Shown: positions 48,966-62,892 of the stretch, in pieces | Layout of the letters: each line of letters starts with the position of its first letter | How positions within the stretch are numbered: the first letter of the stretch is position 1 | NCBI GenBank assembly: GCA_023846275.1 | Contig: CM043874.1 | Coordinates: forward strand, 31,159,630 to 31,223,629 | Origin: Vanilla planifolia | Taxonomy: Eukaryota; Streptophyta; Magnoliopsida; Asparagales; Orchidaceae | Direction of reading: 5' to 3' | DNA length: 64,000 nt | Translations under genes and position numbers: made by a program | Notes under the pieces: model-generated | The model's input: only the letters and a program-made list of their open reading frames with translations | What the model was told of the DNA's origin: nothing | Database searches by the model: none

Positions 48966-51514
48966 TAGTGATTTATAGAAATAGATAGATTTGGAGATTG
49001 TCTCACCCTCATCCTTACTTAAGAAGTGTCCTTAATATTTAAGTGTTCATATTTATTGATTTTATTTAATAAATTTATATTAGGTTTATGTTGGCCTTGT
49101 CAATTATGGTTTTCTATTTTAGTTTGTTTCTTTTACTCGAGTGCTAGGGTTGGTTAGTGAAACTTGTTGACAGCCACCCATGTCATTTTTGTAGAAGTTT
49201 ACTAGCAATGCCTGTGTATCATCTTAAGATTGCCAAGCATGAAAGCTAAGGACACTTTTTGTCATTTTTGTCTTTGATCCTTTTGTTTAAGAACTTTTTG
49301 TCCATATGTGTTGTTAATTTTATTATTTTAAAGTGATATTACTTTTTGATTTGAGTATTTTTTGTGGTTTATTTTGAATTGTGTTGTTCAAATGGGGCCA
49401 CTATCTTTGACAATGTAGCTTTTAGTGTTAATATTCCTCTTAAAATTCACCATGGTTTTTAATGTTACTTTTGTTAATGATTAGTTTAGGGACAAGGGAC
49501 AAACTTGGGGTCGTTTTTTTTAAGAAAAGGACTATTATATAGTTTGGTATAAGAGTGGGGACTACTTAAACAAGGATGATGCTATGACATCTCATTAAAC
49601 TAATGGCTTAAGAAGAGAGTCAAATAAGGACCTTCACATATGTTCTTAGATGTAATTAACCACTACTTGAAGGCTTCACATATTTGTAGTATGTTACAAT
49701 ATAGCTCACAAAAGAACACTTGAAAAAGTTTCTCCTCAAATGCCTACATGTTATAACTAATGCATCATGATTCAAACTTTTGATTTGATTTTAAAATTGA
49801 TCTATTAACTAAAAGACTAGTTTTTGTACTTTCGATAATTCCAATATTTTAGAATCTTTTTTTGGTGATGATTTCGATTAAGCTTTAGTCAATTTTTAGT
49901 AAATGTAATTAAGTTTCATTTTTTAAATAATTTTATATTTCAAAAAATAAGAAATTCAAAAAAATATTTAACCAAATTTATATACACATATATAAATAAA
50001 ACATGTTAAAAATATTATAATTATAAATCAATTTATAATTTTTATAGTAATTAAAATATTCTAACAACTAAATAAAATTTAAAATGTAATGTTAAATATC
50101 TAAATATATGTGCTTTATTTATAAAAATATTGAATTTTAAAAAATTGGTGTTATAAATAAAATTTAAATCTAAATGGTGTTGGAATTCGAACTCAACATC
50201 TTATATGCTTTTAATTTGGGTTGAGATTTTGTGAAAAAATTGAAGATTGCCTAAAATTCAAATCAAGTTTTAAGCCTAATTGAAGTGAATGTATGAGCCC
50301 AAGAACAAACTCGAATCATGCTGTAAGTCAATTTTGAGTCGTATATTCTTACGATTGATATGAAGAAATTTATAAACTAATTTATGATTAAAAATTTAAT
50401 TAAAAACATAAAAATAACAAAAAGTTTGATCATTTCTCGCAAAATAAACATTTAAAAAGATTGGTCTAGCTTGAATCATGTTCAATAAAACCTTTCCTAT
50501 CTAATATTTGAATCAAATCAAGATTAAATCCATATCTTAAAGTCAATCTTAAGTAAGGTTCAAGTCAACTCAAAATTGAAACTTTAATTACTTTTCTCCT
50601 AATGTGGTTAAAGAAAATGGAAAAACACTACATCAATGCAACTTTTCAAATATAACTAGTCAAAAAATTTACACAAATATAGTAAAAATATGCAAAATCA
50701 AGTTCTTAGCTTAGTTTTGAATTATTCCAAATTGGTTCAAAAAGGTCAAACCTTTAATTTCAATCAATTGATATGATAGTGCACTTTTGTTTAACTATGA
50801 ATGATGCCTTATGTTGCTTTTTTAAGGAATGAATGCATGCTTTTTATGAATATGATCACATTCACCAAGCGCTCACTTATGCATATTTTTTTTATGAAAT
50901 AACCATGCCAATTGTGTATGGAAATTCTTGACTACAATAACAAATTCTAGTTGTGTCTTTTAAACTTGCTAGAGCACGTCTTTAGTTAAATGGAGAATAA
51001 TGTTTTTTTTCCAACATCTTTCATATTAATAAGTGTGTGTTCACCTTAACCACAATCTTATGTTGCATGGGTCAAGGACTACGTAGTGGAGTGAATGCTT
51101 GTTTATTTTTCTTTCATCTAGGGCATGATGAAATCATGCTTAATATGATGACAAAGTATTTATAGCACTTCATGAAAATAATACCAAATATTTTCACATA
51201 GAGTTGGCAGCTTTGGTAGCTTGGCATTATAAGTCATTTGTCTAGAATTTAAATATTTTAAAAATTACTTAAATGTTTCTCCTGTGCTATGCTTAAAAGT
51301 TAGGATCTGAGTTAAATATTTTAAAAATTTCTTGAACATAATAAAATAATATTATTTTAGAGTGCTTGCATGCTTAATAATGTAATTTGGATTTGATTAA
51401 TGTTTATGTATTTGGATAGAGCTCTTTATGAGGAGTCCATTAATACAATATATCACAATTTTTTCAGATCAATCAAGTTGATTTAAAATTGTTGTAGTAA
51501 GGGATTAAATAAAC

Positions 51515-51542
51515 TATATATATATATATATATATATATAGT

Positions 51543-51588
<46 letters not shown>
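51515..51588. repeat. Compound AT/GA microsatellite
   Basis: An AT run (51,515-51,540) passes into a GA run (51,542-51,588). Confidence 0.95.
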
Positions 51589-51590
<2 letters not shown>

Positions 51591-52496
51591 GGGAAGTGTT
51601 TGTGAATATTGTGATTGAACCTTTTATAGTTGGAAAAGAAGAAATTGAAGGCTATTATTTAGAGAGGAATTGTTTTAAGGTAAGAATTATGGACTTTTCT
51701 CCCATTATTGGATTTAGTTTTTTGAGATTTCTATCATTGATTGTTTAATTAGGGAGTGTGAGATTTAGAGTCATGAAGGAAGGAATATGTTGTAATTTTG
51801 TTATAGAATAATTGAAAGGTATGATGGAATGCATTTCCTTAGGTTATTCAATTAACTCCCCTTGACTAGGTACTTGTATTAAAATTGCTACAAGTACTAG
51901 AACATGAAAAAAGAAAGTGAACATGACATGTGTAAATGAAAAGAAATGAAAAAGAAAGGAATGAATAGTAGGATCATGTCATGATAGCTCAATGATTTAT
52001 TTTTTTTGATAAATGCAAGATAATAAGAAAATGTTGTGATTTTCTTATAACATTCTCCTACTACTATTCAATGTGATGAGATAGGACCATTATTACTAGG
52101 ACTTAGTACGAGTTTTTATTGTATGGTTGGCATTAGAGCTCATAATGTATTATTGCTAGAACTCTACGTAGGATGATGATGGGTAGATGTTCCATGAAAG
52201 TTAGTAATTTTTATAAGGTGATGATAGATAGAGTTGATGTAATTTAGATAGTTGGCCAATCATAAATAAATGCTTAGAGTGTGATGATGCCAAAGAGATA
52301 TGTGATTATATTAGATCCCATGGAGCAAGGATAATAGTTATTAGAGAAAATCAATGCCCTTTTGAGTAAAAATATGAAAAATTGAGAAAGATGAAAAATG
52401 ATAAAAGTAAGAAATGATAAAAAAAAGAGTTATATGGTAAAAGATATACATGCACAAATATATTATACACATGTGTACATAACTGTATACATTAAT

Positions 52497-53264
52497 AGCT
52501 AATCTATTTGTAAGGTATTCTCATTATGAGTCATTGTAAGTAGACTTTCTATTTCATGGTAGAAATAATAGAAGTGGGAGCATGATAATAGCAAAGAGTG
52601 AAGGAAAAAAGAAGATAAATGAGATTGAATTATCAAGAAGATTCTCTTCAAGGTGTTTTAAAATTTCACAAAGTTTCAATTCTGAGAACTCTTAATTTTT
52701 CTTATTTCACTCCATATTTAAAAAAATTCGTACACTTCTAAATTCCTCTGATTTCACTTCGAATTTAACTAAATTAGTTCATACATTATTCTCACCCCTT
52801 TATATAATAGTTAAGAAACAATTTTTAATAATGAAAGGGAAAACATATAATTTTGACTAGAATTTAAATTTCTCAAAGGTTTCACAAAGTTTGCACTTAA
52901 CTACTTAGTCCGTACATGTGCTCACACCGTGCAGCTGTTTGGTCGAGCTACAGGGTTTCCATACATGCAGGTACTATTCATATGTGTGGACAGTTGATTG
53001 CATGCATGTTGATCATGACAACATGGTAAGTACACCTAACATGCATGCACATAACATATATGTGATAAGTGACTGATTGGGGCACGTGCAAACACATGCA
53101 CCTGTTTTATCAAAACACCTAGTCTTTTTATGAGTAACCTAGCATGTGATTCTATCGTTTCGTTTAATGTCATCTAGTTTTCTAATCTGCTTATCATTTT
53201 TTGTCATTTTGTTTACTCCTTTGATTTGTTTTTCATTAATTTTGGATTCAGTGACCTTAGAAGT
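52497..53264 (-). repeat. Left direct repeat (3' LTR) of the short LTR element
   Basis: Shares GAGGTATTCTCAT-like, GAGATTGAAT..AGAAGATT, AATTAGTTCATACATT, AACATGGTAAG/GCATGCA and CCTTAGAAG phrases in order with the right repeat. Boundaries are within about 10 bases on the left and less certain on the right. Confidence 0.7.
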
Positions 53265-53743
53265 TATCTCTTGATAATATATATCTTTTTTAGATTCAAG
53301 TCACATTAAATTTATTTTGTTGAACTAATTTTTTAGTAGATCTAATTCTATTATTTCTTTGAGAGGTTGAGTAGACGTAGCTAATTCTCTTATGTAAAAC
53401 AAATGAGATTGATGTCATCTTCATCTTTATTTCTAGTTATTTTTAGAGTATTGCTTAATCCAAAATTTCTTTGATTAAGAGTATTTTCTTTTGACATATT
53501 CTCTTTTGGATCCATCATAAGAAGGGATTAAAATTTTTGTACTACCTTTTATTAACTCTTGTATTTGTTTAGTTAATAGAGTTGTCTATGTCTTCAAGCT
53601 TGATACTAAAGTAGTTAACATAGTCACCTTGACTAAAGGCACTTCAATCTTTTAATTCACTTTTATGGGTTGCTCCTCAACTATCATTATTTTGGTACTT
53701 ATCATTGGAGTTAAATTGAAGCTCTTTGATACCAAAAATAATA

Positions 53744-54570
53744 TGATCTAATTGTGAGGTATTCTCATCTTAAGTCCTTATCAGTAGACCTTCTTTTTAG
53801 AGTAGTAGTTACAGAAGGAAAGAATAGAGGATGACTAAGAGCAAAAGAAGAAAGAGAAGAAGAAGAAGATCATTACCACTAACGAGATTGAATTTGTTTA
53901 GAAGATTTTCTTTAAGGGGTTCTTGAATTTCACTAAGTTTTGATTCCTAAAACTCTTTGAATTTTTTTAAATTTCTCTAAATTCACTTTGAATTCAATTG
54001 AATTTTTACAATTTTGAATTCTTTTAAATTTATTCTAAATTCAATTGAATTAGTTCATACATTCTTCTTACCTTTTTATATAGTTCTCAAGATATAATTT
54101 TTTAATAATAAAAGAGAAAACCATGTTATTTTGACCAAGAATTTAAAATTCATAAAAGGTTTACATAGTTTGCATTTACCTATCAGTTTATGTGTGTGCT
54201 CCCTATGCTGAGTAGCTATATAGTCAAACCAAGGGGTTTTTCTACATATGTGGGTATGATTTTAGTGTTCAAATAGTTGATCGCATGTGCATTGATAATG
54301 TTGCTTAGCAAGTCCTAACACGTGCATACATAAGATGCATGCATAAGTGATTTAGTAAAGAATGTTCACCTATTTCATTAGAATGCACATAGTAATGTGT
54401 GCATAGGTGTTTAGCCTACATGCTATAATATCCTTTTTATATGTGGCCTAGTGTACGATTTTGATTCTTCATGCAGCATTGTCAAATTTCATAATATTTT
54501 CATTTTTTTCATCATTTTGTTCCTTCTTTATTTGTTTTCATTCATTCTTGATTAAATAACCTTAGAAGTG
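53744..54570 (-). repeat. Right direct repeat (5' LTR) of the short LTR element
   Basis: Homologous throughout to 52,497-53,264, with small length differences (827 against 768 bases). Bordered on the left by the primer-binding-site-like motif. Confidence 0.7.
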
Positions 54571-57321
54571 TTTTTTTTGAGTTCTTCTTAGATGTTATAC
54601 ATATTTGTTATTAATCATTATTTATATGTTAGCTATTGAATTTATTTTTCTTTATTAATTGTAGTTACTAATTTTCTTACTATGTATTTTTATGCTCATT
54701 ATCAACTTACATTATAGGTTAGGAGTTAGTTATACATAGAGTTGGGGACCTTGCCAGTAATTAAGATTATTCTCAAGTAATCTATGATGAGGATGGTTTT
54801 GATGTTCCCACAATTAATGATCTTATTTGGGTGTGTAGTTGTATAGTTGACTTGAGGGTTGTAGCTACTATACTTATTGGTTGTGGATATATTTGGTCAT
54901 GTGCATGTATTGTAGTTGGGAATGTTGGGTTTTGTTAAGACTGTGGTTATTATATACATATATAGGTGATTATTGTGATTTATCATAATTTTTACCACAA
55001 AAAATGAATATTTTTAAAGAGAACTCTACCAATTAAAATTCTAAATTTGGATCATTTTTGGGCAAATTAAAAATTAAATGGTTTTGAAGCATTTAAAGTT
55101 GGATTAAATAATGATTCCTCACCTAAGTTGGTAGTTAGTGTCCTCTGTTTGCTTTAAGACTATTTTAGCCCTTCTAATGAATCTATTAAAGGAGGTGTTA
55201 AGTAGAGAGGTCAAGTGGGGTGTGATAATTCCACTTTTGAATTCATTCATTGATTGTTGGAGATGAATGTTATATGCTATATTTCAAGGAGCCCTTTGGG
55301 ATTATTAATAATACGCATGTATAATGTTGTATTATTCTATATGATTAGAGACTTTATTGGGCATTATAGTTACCTAATGTAATTTATGGTGGTTATTGAT
55401 TTTTACATGTGCTTCACTTTTATGCATGACAATAAAGAGAATGAAGTGTTGGGATACCTACCTCACCATTTAATTTAATTTATCCATTATTTTAGCTATT
55501 TATTAAGGAACCAAGTTAAATGAAATACTCTCAAATAGTAGTCTATTATGGATACTTAAGCAATTCTTTGAGAATGCCAAATTTTAGTATTAATGAAATC
55601 CACGTCTCATTGTAATAAAAACAAACAAATATAAACATTTTATTCAAATTTTAGTAATGAAATTATAAAAGAAATATTGATAGACCATGTAATTATCATA
55701 ATAAATCATTATGATAATATTCAAATGTCTCAAAATCCTAATGCATTATTGTAATAATATTAAAACCAATAAACATGTTAAGTGTTCATCTCTTCTCATT
55801 ACTCTTCTGGAATCTCATGATATGCTTTCTTGGAATCCCATAATGTGTGTTCACAACATTTAAAATAGCCAAAATATGCGTTGAGTTATTATCACATGTT
55901 GATTAGACAAAAAAAACTAATATACATGAAAAAGTCTATAAAATTTGGAGTCATATCATAAGTTAGGCTTATAATACGTCCATTTAGAAATATGATAAAA
56001 AAATGCCACATTAAATAAATATGAATAACCAAAATATGCAATGAAATGCTTGAGATCCTTTTATGTACAATTTTTTTTCTCTTTATCCAAATTAATTTCT
56101 ATTTAGCCCCTTATTTTTCTTGAGACAATTTGTTATCTTTATATCTCCTTACTTTTTATATAATTTAGTTATCTCAATATCAATTTTTGAGCTAATATAG
56201 CTAGGTGCAATTTTATGGATTATATCCTGCTTAGAATACACCTTTTGAGATATAATGATCCATAACTAATATCCCTTGTCTCTTATCTTTTCCATGAGGT
56301 TTTCTAAACTTTATTTTCCTAGATGAAGAAAACTATGATAAGGTTTTTTATGTCATTTCATTTAGAACCTATTTTCCCTTTATGTATCATCAACAAGTTT
56401 TTCTCTCCTGAAAACATGAAATTTGAATATAAACCACCAACAAAACAAATCAAATGTATAAAATGTAGGTAATCAGATAAGCATAATAATTAACCAAATA
56501 AACAGAGTCAAACTATACAATCAATAATACTCAAGTAGCATTTTCATCCATGTCAATTATAAAACAACATGCAAATGTATAATATAATTGAATAATATGT
56601 TTATCTTATTTTTCAAAGTAATAGTCACTCCATTTTAGATGCTTTTCCATAGGTTAATTTTCACATGATGTGATGCTTGATGAAATGAATTTTTTTTGAT
56701 ATATACATGTCAAACTTTTGGTTGAGATTTAACATGATTATTGAAATCACACGATTGCTTCTAGATTTGTTTCATATGTATTTCTGATATTCATCATGCC
56801 ATTGAAGGAAGAATTTATACAAAACAAATTTTAGCATGCCTTTGCAAAATAGAAGGAAGAATTTATACAAAACAAATTTGTTATGAATAAAACAAGATTG
56901 GAATTGAAACATGTTTTAAAAAAGGAGTTGGTTGAATCATTTAATGGAAATAAACAAGGGTAAAAGAAACTATTATAGTGCAATCCTATATTGCGTTAAG
57001 CTCTAGTAAAGCCATAAGGGATGCACTCAAAGATGAGAAAACTGGCTTGGCCAAGTATACCTATAAGTTGTGTTCTTATTAAGTAGAGCATCAATAAAGC
57101 TATAAGTGATCCACTTGAATTAAAAGAAATGATTTCTTTAATTTAGTATAAAAGTTTCAAAAAAATCTAGGATTAATTATGAATATGGATTCCATAAATA
57201 AAAAAGGTCAAACACAAAAGGTAAAAAATTGGAATAAAGAATTAAGAATTTGTAAATATTTAAGTGCATTGTAGAATTTAATAATATGTTTATTTTTATA
57301 CATAACAATTCATGTTCTTTA
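54571..57321. other. Intergenic, unassigned AT-rich sequence
   Basis: No gene or clear transposon seen. A short direct repeat of GAAGGAAGAATTTATACAAA occurs near 56,807 and 56,852 (about 45 bases apart). The rest is featureless to my reading. Confidence 0.45.
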
Positions 57322-59570
57322 TGAAAGCTACTCACCAAATAGAAGAGGCAGGTGAATTGTATATAATTGAATAACTTTTCAATAAAAAAGTAATGCATTT
57401 CAAATAGAGACTAATTGGTTTTATTTAAGAGAACTTTTCTTTAATTTTCAAAATCCTTGTTTATAGATGAGAAACAAGTAAAGACAATAATGACAAGTAG
57501 AAAGATGCAAAATAGTTTTAAGTGTTTTGATAACTATTGCTTATATGCTTCTTCTATTAACTCAACTAGGCTTCCACTACAAAATGCTTTTTACCTAACT
57601 GGTGGATAAGCCACAAAACCCTCAAACATAGATCAAAATAAAGCTCTATTAAGCCAATAGTTGTAGCCAACAAAGGCTACACAAAGTAGTATAGTGCAAC
57701 CAATCACTCTACTAAAGTAGTTTAGAACACTTTCATATGAAATTTTTCGTACAATTAGTCTACAACCAAGAAACCTTATAAGTGAAATAAAAACTAAATA
57801 CAGGTAAGATGTCACCAATTCTCGATTCAATGAAAGAAAGTAAATGATGCGAGTGCAACATATAAGAAGAAGTAATAGTGACCTGTAAAATATATTTTTA
57901 GAGATGAATACACAAAGTTTCTTAAGTATGAATGTAATAGAATGATCATCAATCTATTTCTTATAGAAAGTCCTCTTATTTGTACCTTACTTAATTACAC
58001 AATGTTTTAGTTACATATAATGACTTTATTTGTTTTATGAAAATTGTTAAACTAAGTGCTAAAGCTTTTTGGAACATATTGTATGAAGTATATTGAGAAT
58101 ATCATATAAAGATGATAAGAATACTAGGATTGTCCCAATTATCTAGTAATATGTCTAGAATTATTATACTAAAAATTATTCATTACATAAGTGAGACATT
58201 CTTCATACCGTTTGATGCCAATTCTCAATGCAATGGTTAATTTCATATATGTAATGTACCAAATGATCATACATATTATACTACTATAAAATTGTTCATC
58301 TTAACAACTGAAGTATATTGTACATGTTTAATAGTGGATTGTCATGAATACTTGCTTAGAATCAAGATCTAAGGGAAATATTATACAATTTGACTATTAT
58401 GTCCATTTATTAATAGGATTAACTAAACCAAATTAAATGGTTGTATATATATGATAAGACCATTATAATGGTACAACATCTTTGTAACAAAACTTGTTTT
58501 AAGTACCAGTGAGACATATTGATCATAGTAGTATGATAAGGAGAAAGTAACACTTTTTGGGTCTTATTAGTAGATGTTTGTACTTATACAATATAGATAT
58601 CATATGTTTATTATATAATGAGAACAATTCTTTTATAAGTTGTTTAAGTTTTTTTTAGGAAATTGATTGCTATGATACTTTACTTTATACTATAAAATGT
58701 AACTATTATGCTCAATCTAGAACAAGAATTAGACAACGTACGAGCACTAATGGTGTTATGATCTTTTTCCTAAACTATGAATATAGTTATATTAATACGA
58801 TACACAAAAGAAACTAATCCTTTATGAAGTGTTCTAAGAGGAAATAAATTATGTTTGAGTATGATGGAGACCATGTACTCATATGATGATAGTGGAAACT
58901 TAACCCTTGAAAATGGATTGTACTCTTCACTATTAATAATTATATGAGCAAGTTAGAGCTTCTAAATTTTTGTTTTATTGGAGGTCACATTTGTATAATG
59001 AAACCATTATACCAAGACAATCTCATTCCATATCTCAAAATTGATTGATTCTATGTGCTTGATCATAGACTATAAATGTATGATAAATGAATTTTTATTA
59101 TATAATTATAAGATAGTAACAAACTTGGTATGTCTTAGTCTTGAATTAATTATCTTAAGAATTAGATTGACACTAGACCAACATGTAATGATATTACTAA
59201 TAACTTAATGTAGCTTTGAAAAGATTATAAACCTAAAATCTTAAGTAATTATAAACCTAAAAATGATTTAGCCAATGCATAAATGAATGAACCCAATTCT
59301 AAGTGTGTCATAAGTGAACATTGCAGATTTTAATAATCTAATCGTTGGAAGTAAAAATACCCGTGATTTCTATTTCACCATCAAGAAGCAAATTTTCCAT
59401 GGGGTGGGTAACCTTTAAGGTTCCTTTAGTAAAGATTAAACTATAAAATGTCTTTCTTATAATCCCACTTTATCTACCCTATTTTTGAAATATCCACTCA
59501 AACAAATACTTTGAAACATTATACATGGTTTTGATATCATCAAACTCCTTCAAGAGCCATGGGCTTAATA
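57322..59570 (-). repeat. 3' LTR of the Ty1/copia fossil
   Basis: About 2.25 kb. On the minus strand it ends in GTAGCTTTCA at 57,322 and starts next to the polypurine tract at 59,570. The pairing with the right LTR is clear: TGAAAGCTACTCACCA occurs at 57,322 and 62,893, and TTTTTAGAGATGA followed by CACAAAGTTTCT is in both. Confidence 0.8.
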
Positions 59571-59799
59571 ATCTCTCCCTTTTGATGTTAAAAAAATCTT
59601 AACAAAGAAATGAAAGGCATGATCATGATGATTGAATTGTAAAGAACAAACTCAATCATATGAGCAAGAGCAATTATAATAAATTTTATACATAGAATAG
59701 TGTAGAAATTAAAAAAAGTGTAGAAAAATAGCTCCCCTTTAATTATAGCATCATTACCTAGAATTCTAGCAACTACTTGCCCTTTTTATTATCATTAAA

Positions 59800-60430
59800 A
59801 AATGTTAATAACTCCAAGTAACATCTTAATTCAAGTAAAACATCATTGGATAGTTTAGTAAAGATGTGAGCTAGTTGATCACATAAAGGGAACAAAATCA
59901 AGTTTGACAACTTTGTTATTCACTTGCTCTTAAATGAAGTGAAATTCAATATCTATGTTCTTAGAGTGTGAATGAGGAGTGAGTCTTTGGTAAGGCATAT
60001 GACACAAGCATTGTAACCCAAGATTGGAATGTTGCTTAGGTCAACTCTATAATCAAGTAGTTTTTGTTTAAGCCAAAGAACTTAGGCCATATAACTGCCT
60101 ATAGTTATCTATTCAAATTTGACGATAGATAGCACTATACATTTTTGATTTGTATTACCCGATGAATTGAGTGGTTGCCCTAAGAATTAGCAAGTGTTAA
60201 AGTTGTATTTTCTATCAATTTTCTTCCAATGAAATCTTTAAGACATGCTTGAAATCTTACACATAAACAAACACTAAACATGTTATCAAAATGGCTTGTT
60301 GCAAGATATAGAAAATAACCTATCATGTTGTTGTACAAGTTAAGATCTACATGTTTTTGTTTCTTATCTTTATGTAGGGATGTAGTTATGGTCATAGGGA
60401 TAACTCTAGCTTTTGATTTTTCCAATCTAT
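59800..60430 (-). other. Copia fossil: RNase H and C-terminal remnant
   Basis: The minus strand at 60,425-60,180 reads NMIGYFLYLATSHFDNMFSV and then CVRFQ, matching the copia 'SMIGSLLYLTASRPDIMFSVCxCARFQ' block between reverse transcriptase and RNase H. Remnants of the RNase H tail resembling 'NKVVKLDFVPF' follow toward 59.85 kb. It is a decayed part of the element. Confidence 0.75.
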
Positions 60431-60499
60431 CTTCTTAACAAATTTCAAGATATACTTTTTTTGGGATACTAATATTCCTTTTTGCACTTGTTACACTTA

Positions 60500-60740
60500 T
60501 AAATCTCAAAAAATGATAGCTCACTCATCAAACTCATTTCTAGTTCTTTTTTTTATCAAATTTAAAAATTCTTGATAGAGTATAATATTTATTGAATGCA
60601 AAACTATAACATCCACATAAACTTGGCAAACAAGTTGATGTTCCTTTAATATTTTTAAAAGAAAATGTGTTTTCCACCTTTCCTTTCTTAAAATAATTCT
60701 AAAGTAAGATAGTGTACAAGCTCTCATACCATGTCCTAAG
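60500..60740 (-). other. Copia fossil: reverse-transcriptase remnant
   Basis: The minus strand contains LKILKEHQLVCQVYVDVIVL, aligning with copia 'FIK....LLVQIYVDDIIFG', the catalytic-box region. FLNLIKKRTRNEFDE follows, aligning with 'FSKLMQxEFEM'. It is a decayed part of the element. Confidence 0.8.
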
Positions 60741-61699
60741 CACTTAATTTAATCCATTAAAGGTTTTCTTTAATTTGCATACATGATCAAGTTTGTAATG
60801 GATTTCAAATCCTAGATATTGTTCCACATAGACTTCCTCACTAATGTATCTACTCAAGAATGCACTTTTTGCTTTTGGTATAACTTGAAGTTCTTATAGG
60901 AAGAATATTCTATTAAAATTCTAATGGATTCTATTCTTGCTACTAATGGAAAGTTTTCTTTAGCAATTATTCCTTTTATTTAACTATAGCTCTTAATAAG
61001 TCTAATCTTATTCCTAATCACATTGCTTCTTTCATCTAGCTTATTCTTTAATACACATTTAATTCCTATGATGAATTAATAATTGTGGCATGGGATTAAT
61101 TCGCAAACTTCATTTCATTCAAATTGATTTAGCTCTTCATTCATGTATAGAATCCAAAATTCATCATCAATTGCCTCATCTACTTATTTAGGTTCAAAAC
61201 TAGAGATAAAAGTTGAGTGGTTGTGATTATCACTTATCCTCACTTCATCCATGACATCTCATAAACTCTATTCCTTAAGATGGTTTTTTCCATACTTCAA
61301 TTCTCTAGGAATATTAGTTTTAATTTGTTCCAAACCTTTATCTTCTTCTCGCTTAGATTAATTATTAATTGATAACTTTTCAAATTCATCTATATTATCT
61401 TTGAAATTCTCAATTCTTAATTCATTAGATGGAGTTTCATCTAAGGTGACATGAATGGATTGTTCCACCAAATGAGTTGTTTAGGTTTTACTATGTGAAG
61501 AATAACATAAGAAAATTCTTCATCTAATATAGTGTCAAACTTCCACAAGTCTATTTTACCATTTTTTTAAAATATAGCATTTATAACAAAAGACATGTAA
61601 ATGAGCAAATTTTAGTTTCTCTTATTAATTTGTATAAAGTAAGATTCAAAATTTGTCTTATAAAAACTCAATTTAGAACATATCATATTATATTCACTA

Positions 61700-62830
61700 A
61701 TTTAGCCTAAAATGACTTAATTATATCAAATTTCCTAAGCATAATATAGTGAAGTCTATTGAAGTTTAATGTAGATGCTTGATCTTTTGCATGTACTTCC
61801 TCATGATGGGCCATGAAATAGACCAATTCTTCAATGTTACTATCCCCAATGGATGTTGAGTGTTCAAAATCACTCATAGCTACTTTCATAGCTTTCTTCC
61901 TTTTGCTTATTCTTCTTATCTCACCCTTCTCATAAATGGTTTTGTAGTAAGAATTGTGTGTCTAGGTCAGCCACATTCATGAAAAATAATTTCCTCTTTT
62001 CTCTTTTTTTCTTTTAGATCTCCATCCCTTTGCTATTGATCTTCCTAAACCCAATTTTTAAATAACCAAGTTAGTCCTCTTGTAATTAAAGCTACTTCAT
62101 CATCACCTAAGCATTTAGATTTAGAGGGATCTTCAACTTTTGGAGTGATTGATTCTTTTTCTTTGTCTACTACATTCTCTTCAATTCTTCTTCCCTCCAT
62201 TTCCATGTCATTGGTAGTAAGTTCTCCTAGCAAGTCATTAAGAGAGAAGGTTGGAAGGATCTTTATTGTTTTGATTGTAATTACCAAAGGATCATACTCC
62301 TTTGGAAGCACTCTCAAGATCTTTCAACTTATTCATCATTAGACAAAACTTTCCTAAGACTTGCCAAGCCATTAGTGATGTTTGTGAGACATGTAAATAT
62401 AGATTTTAAAGATCTATCATAATTCATTATAAGTAGTTTGTAGTCGTATTTTATCATGCTTATCAGTTTGTCTTTTACTAAGGAAGTTTCTTCATAAGTA
62501 ACCTCCAACTTAGACTAGATGTTGTGCCTAATATTAAGATTTGTAACCTGGTTGAACTCATCGACATTGAGATCATAGAAAAGAATGTTCATATACCAAG
62601 TGCTTTTCCTGAAGAATTAATTTATAAATTTCTTTTCTTATAACAACATTATTTACCATTTTTTTGAAGAAATGAATGGTTGTTGTATAATATAAAATAG
62701 GTAAGCATCAATAGAGAGCAAGTGGTTTCTCATTCAGTTCTTTCAATTTAGATAATATTCTCTACAAAATAAAGGAGGTCGATGAATAAAAGCACCTTCC
62801 CCCAAAGTGGGAGTTGCATCAATGAAGTTG
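61700..62830 (-). other. Copia fossil: gag-like remnant
   Basis: Near 62.8 kb the minus strand has the gag opening pattern (xxRPPLFxxxNYxxWK, imperfect). At 62,317-62,045 it reads LPKEYDPLVITIK, SLNDLLGELTTNDMEMEG and DDEVALITRGL. These are hallmark phrases of the copia (UBN2-type) gag. The short frame at 61,889-61,707 fits the spacer that follows in such elements. Confidence 0.75.
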
Positions 62831-62892
62831 TGAGCTATAGATCATGCTTAAAATAATTTCTTATTTAGATCTTGACCAACTCAAATACCTAT

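Larger units (their letters stand above)
46456..52496. other. Intergenic, repeat-derived AT-rich sequence
   Basis: No gene recognised. The 46.5-47.6 kb part is full of ATCATACAA/TTGTATGAT-like and ACAATATGT words, similar in character to the copia LTRs nearby. Around 48.1-48.3 kb a CACTAACACTxTGT..GGTxGxxAGCAT phrase repeats, in the style of gypsy LTR interiors. Two microsatellites are present. The rest is unassigned. Confidence 0.45.
52497..54570 (-). mobile_element. Short LTR element (TRIM-like), two direct repeats and a primer-binding-site-like motif
   Basis: A fossil. Two direct repeats of about 0.8 kb flank about 480 bases without a coding region. Next to the right repeat, the minus strand reads TGGTATCAAAGAGC at about 53,721-53,734, close to the initiator-Met tRNA primer site (TGGTATCAGAGC). 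This sets the orientation as minus, with the right repeat as 5' LTR. The right repeat begins with TG on the plus strand (53,744), consistent with an LTR ending in CA. There is no gag or pol, so it would be non-autonomous. The diverged repeats suggest an old insertion. Confidence 0.55.

Noticed and set aside
52497-54570. Simple segmental duplication instead of an LTR element
   Set aside because: The primer-site-like motif at the correct edge and TG/CA-type ends favour an LTR element, though not conclusively.
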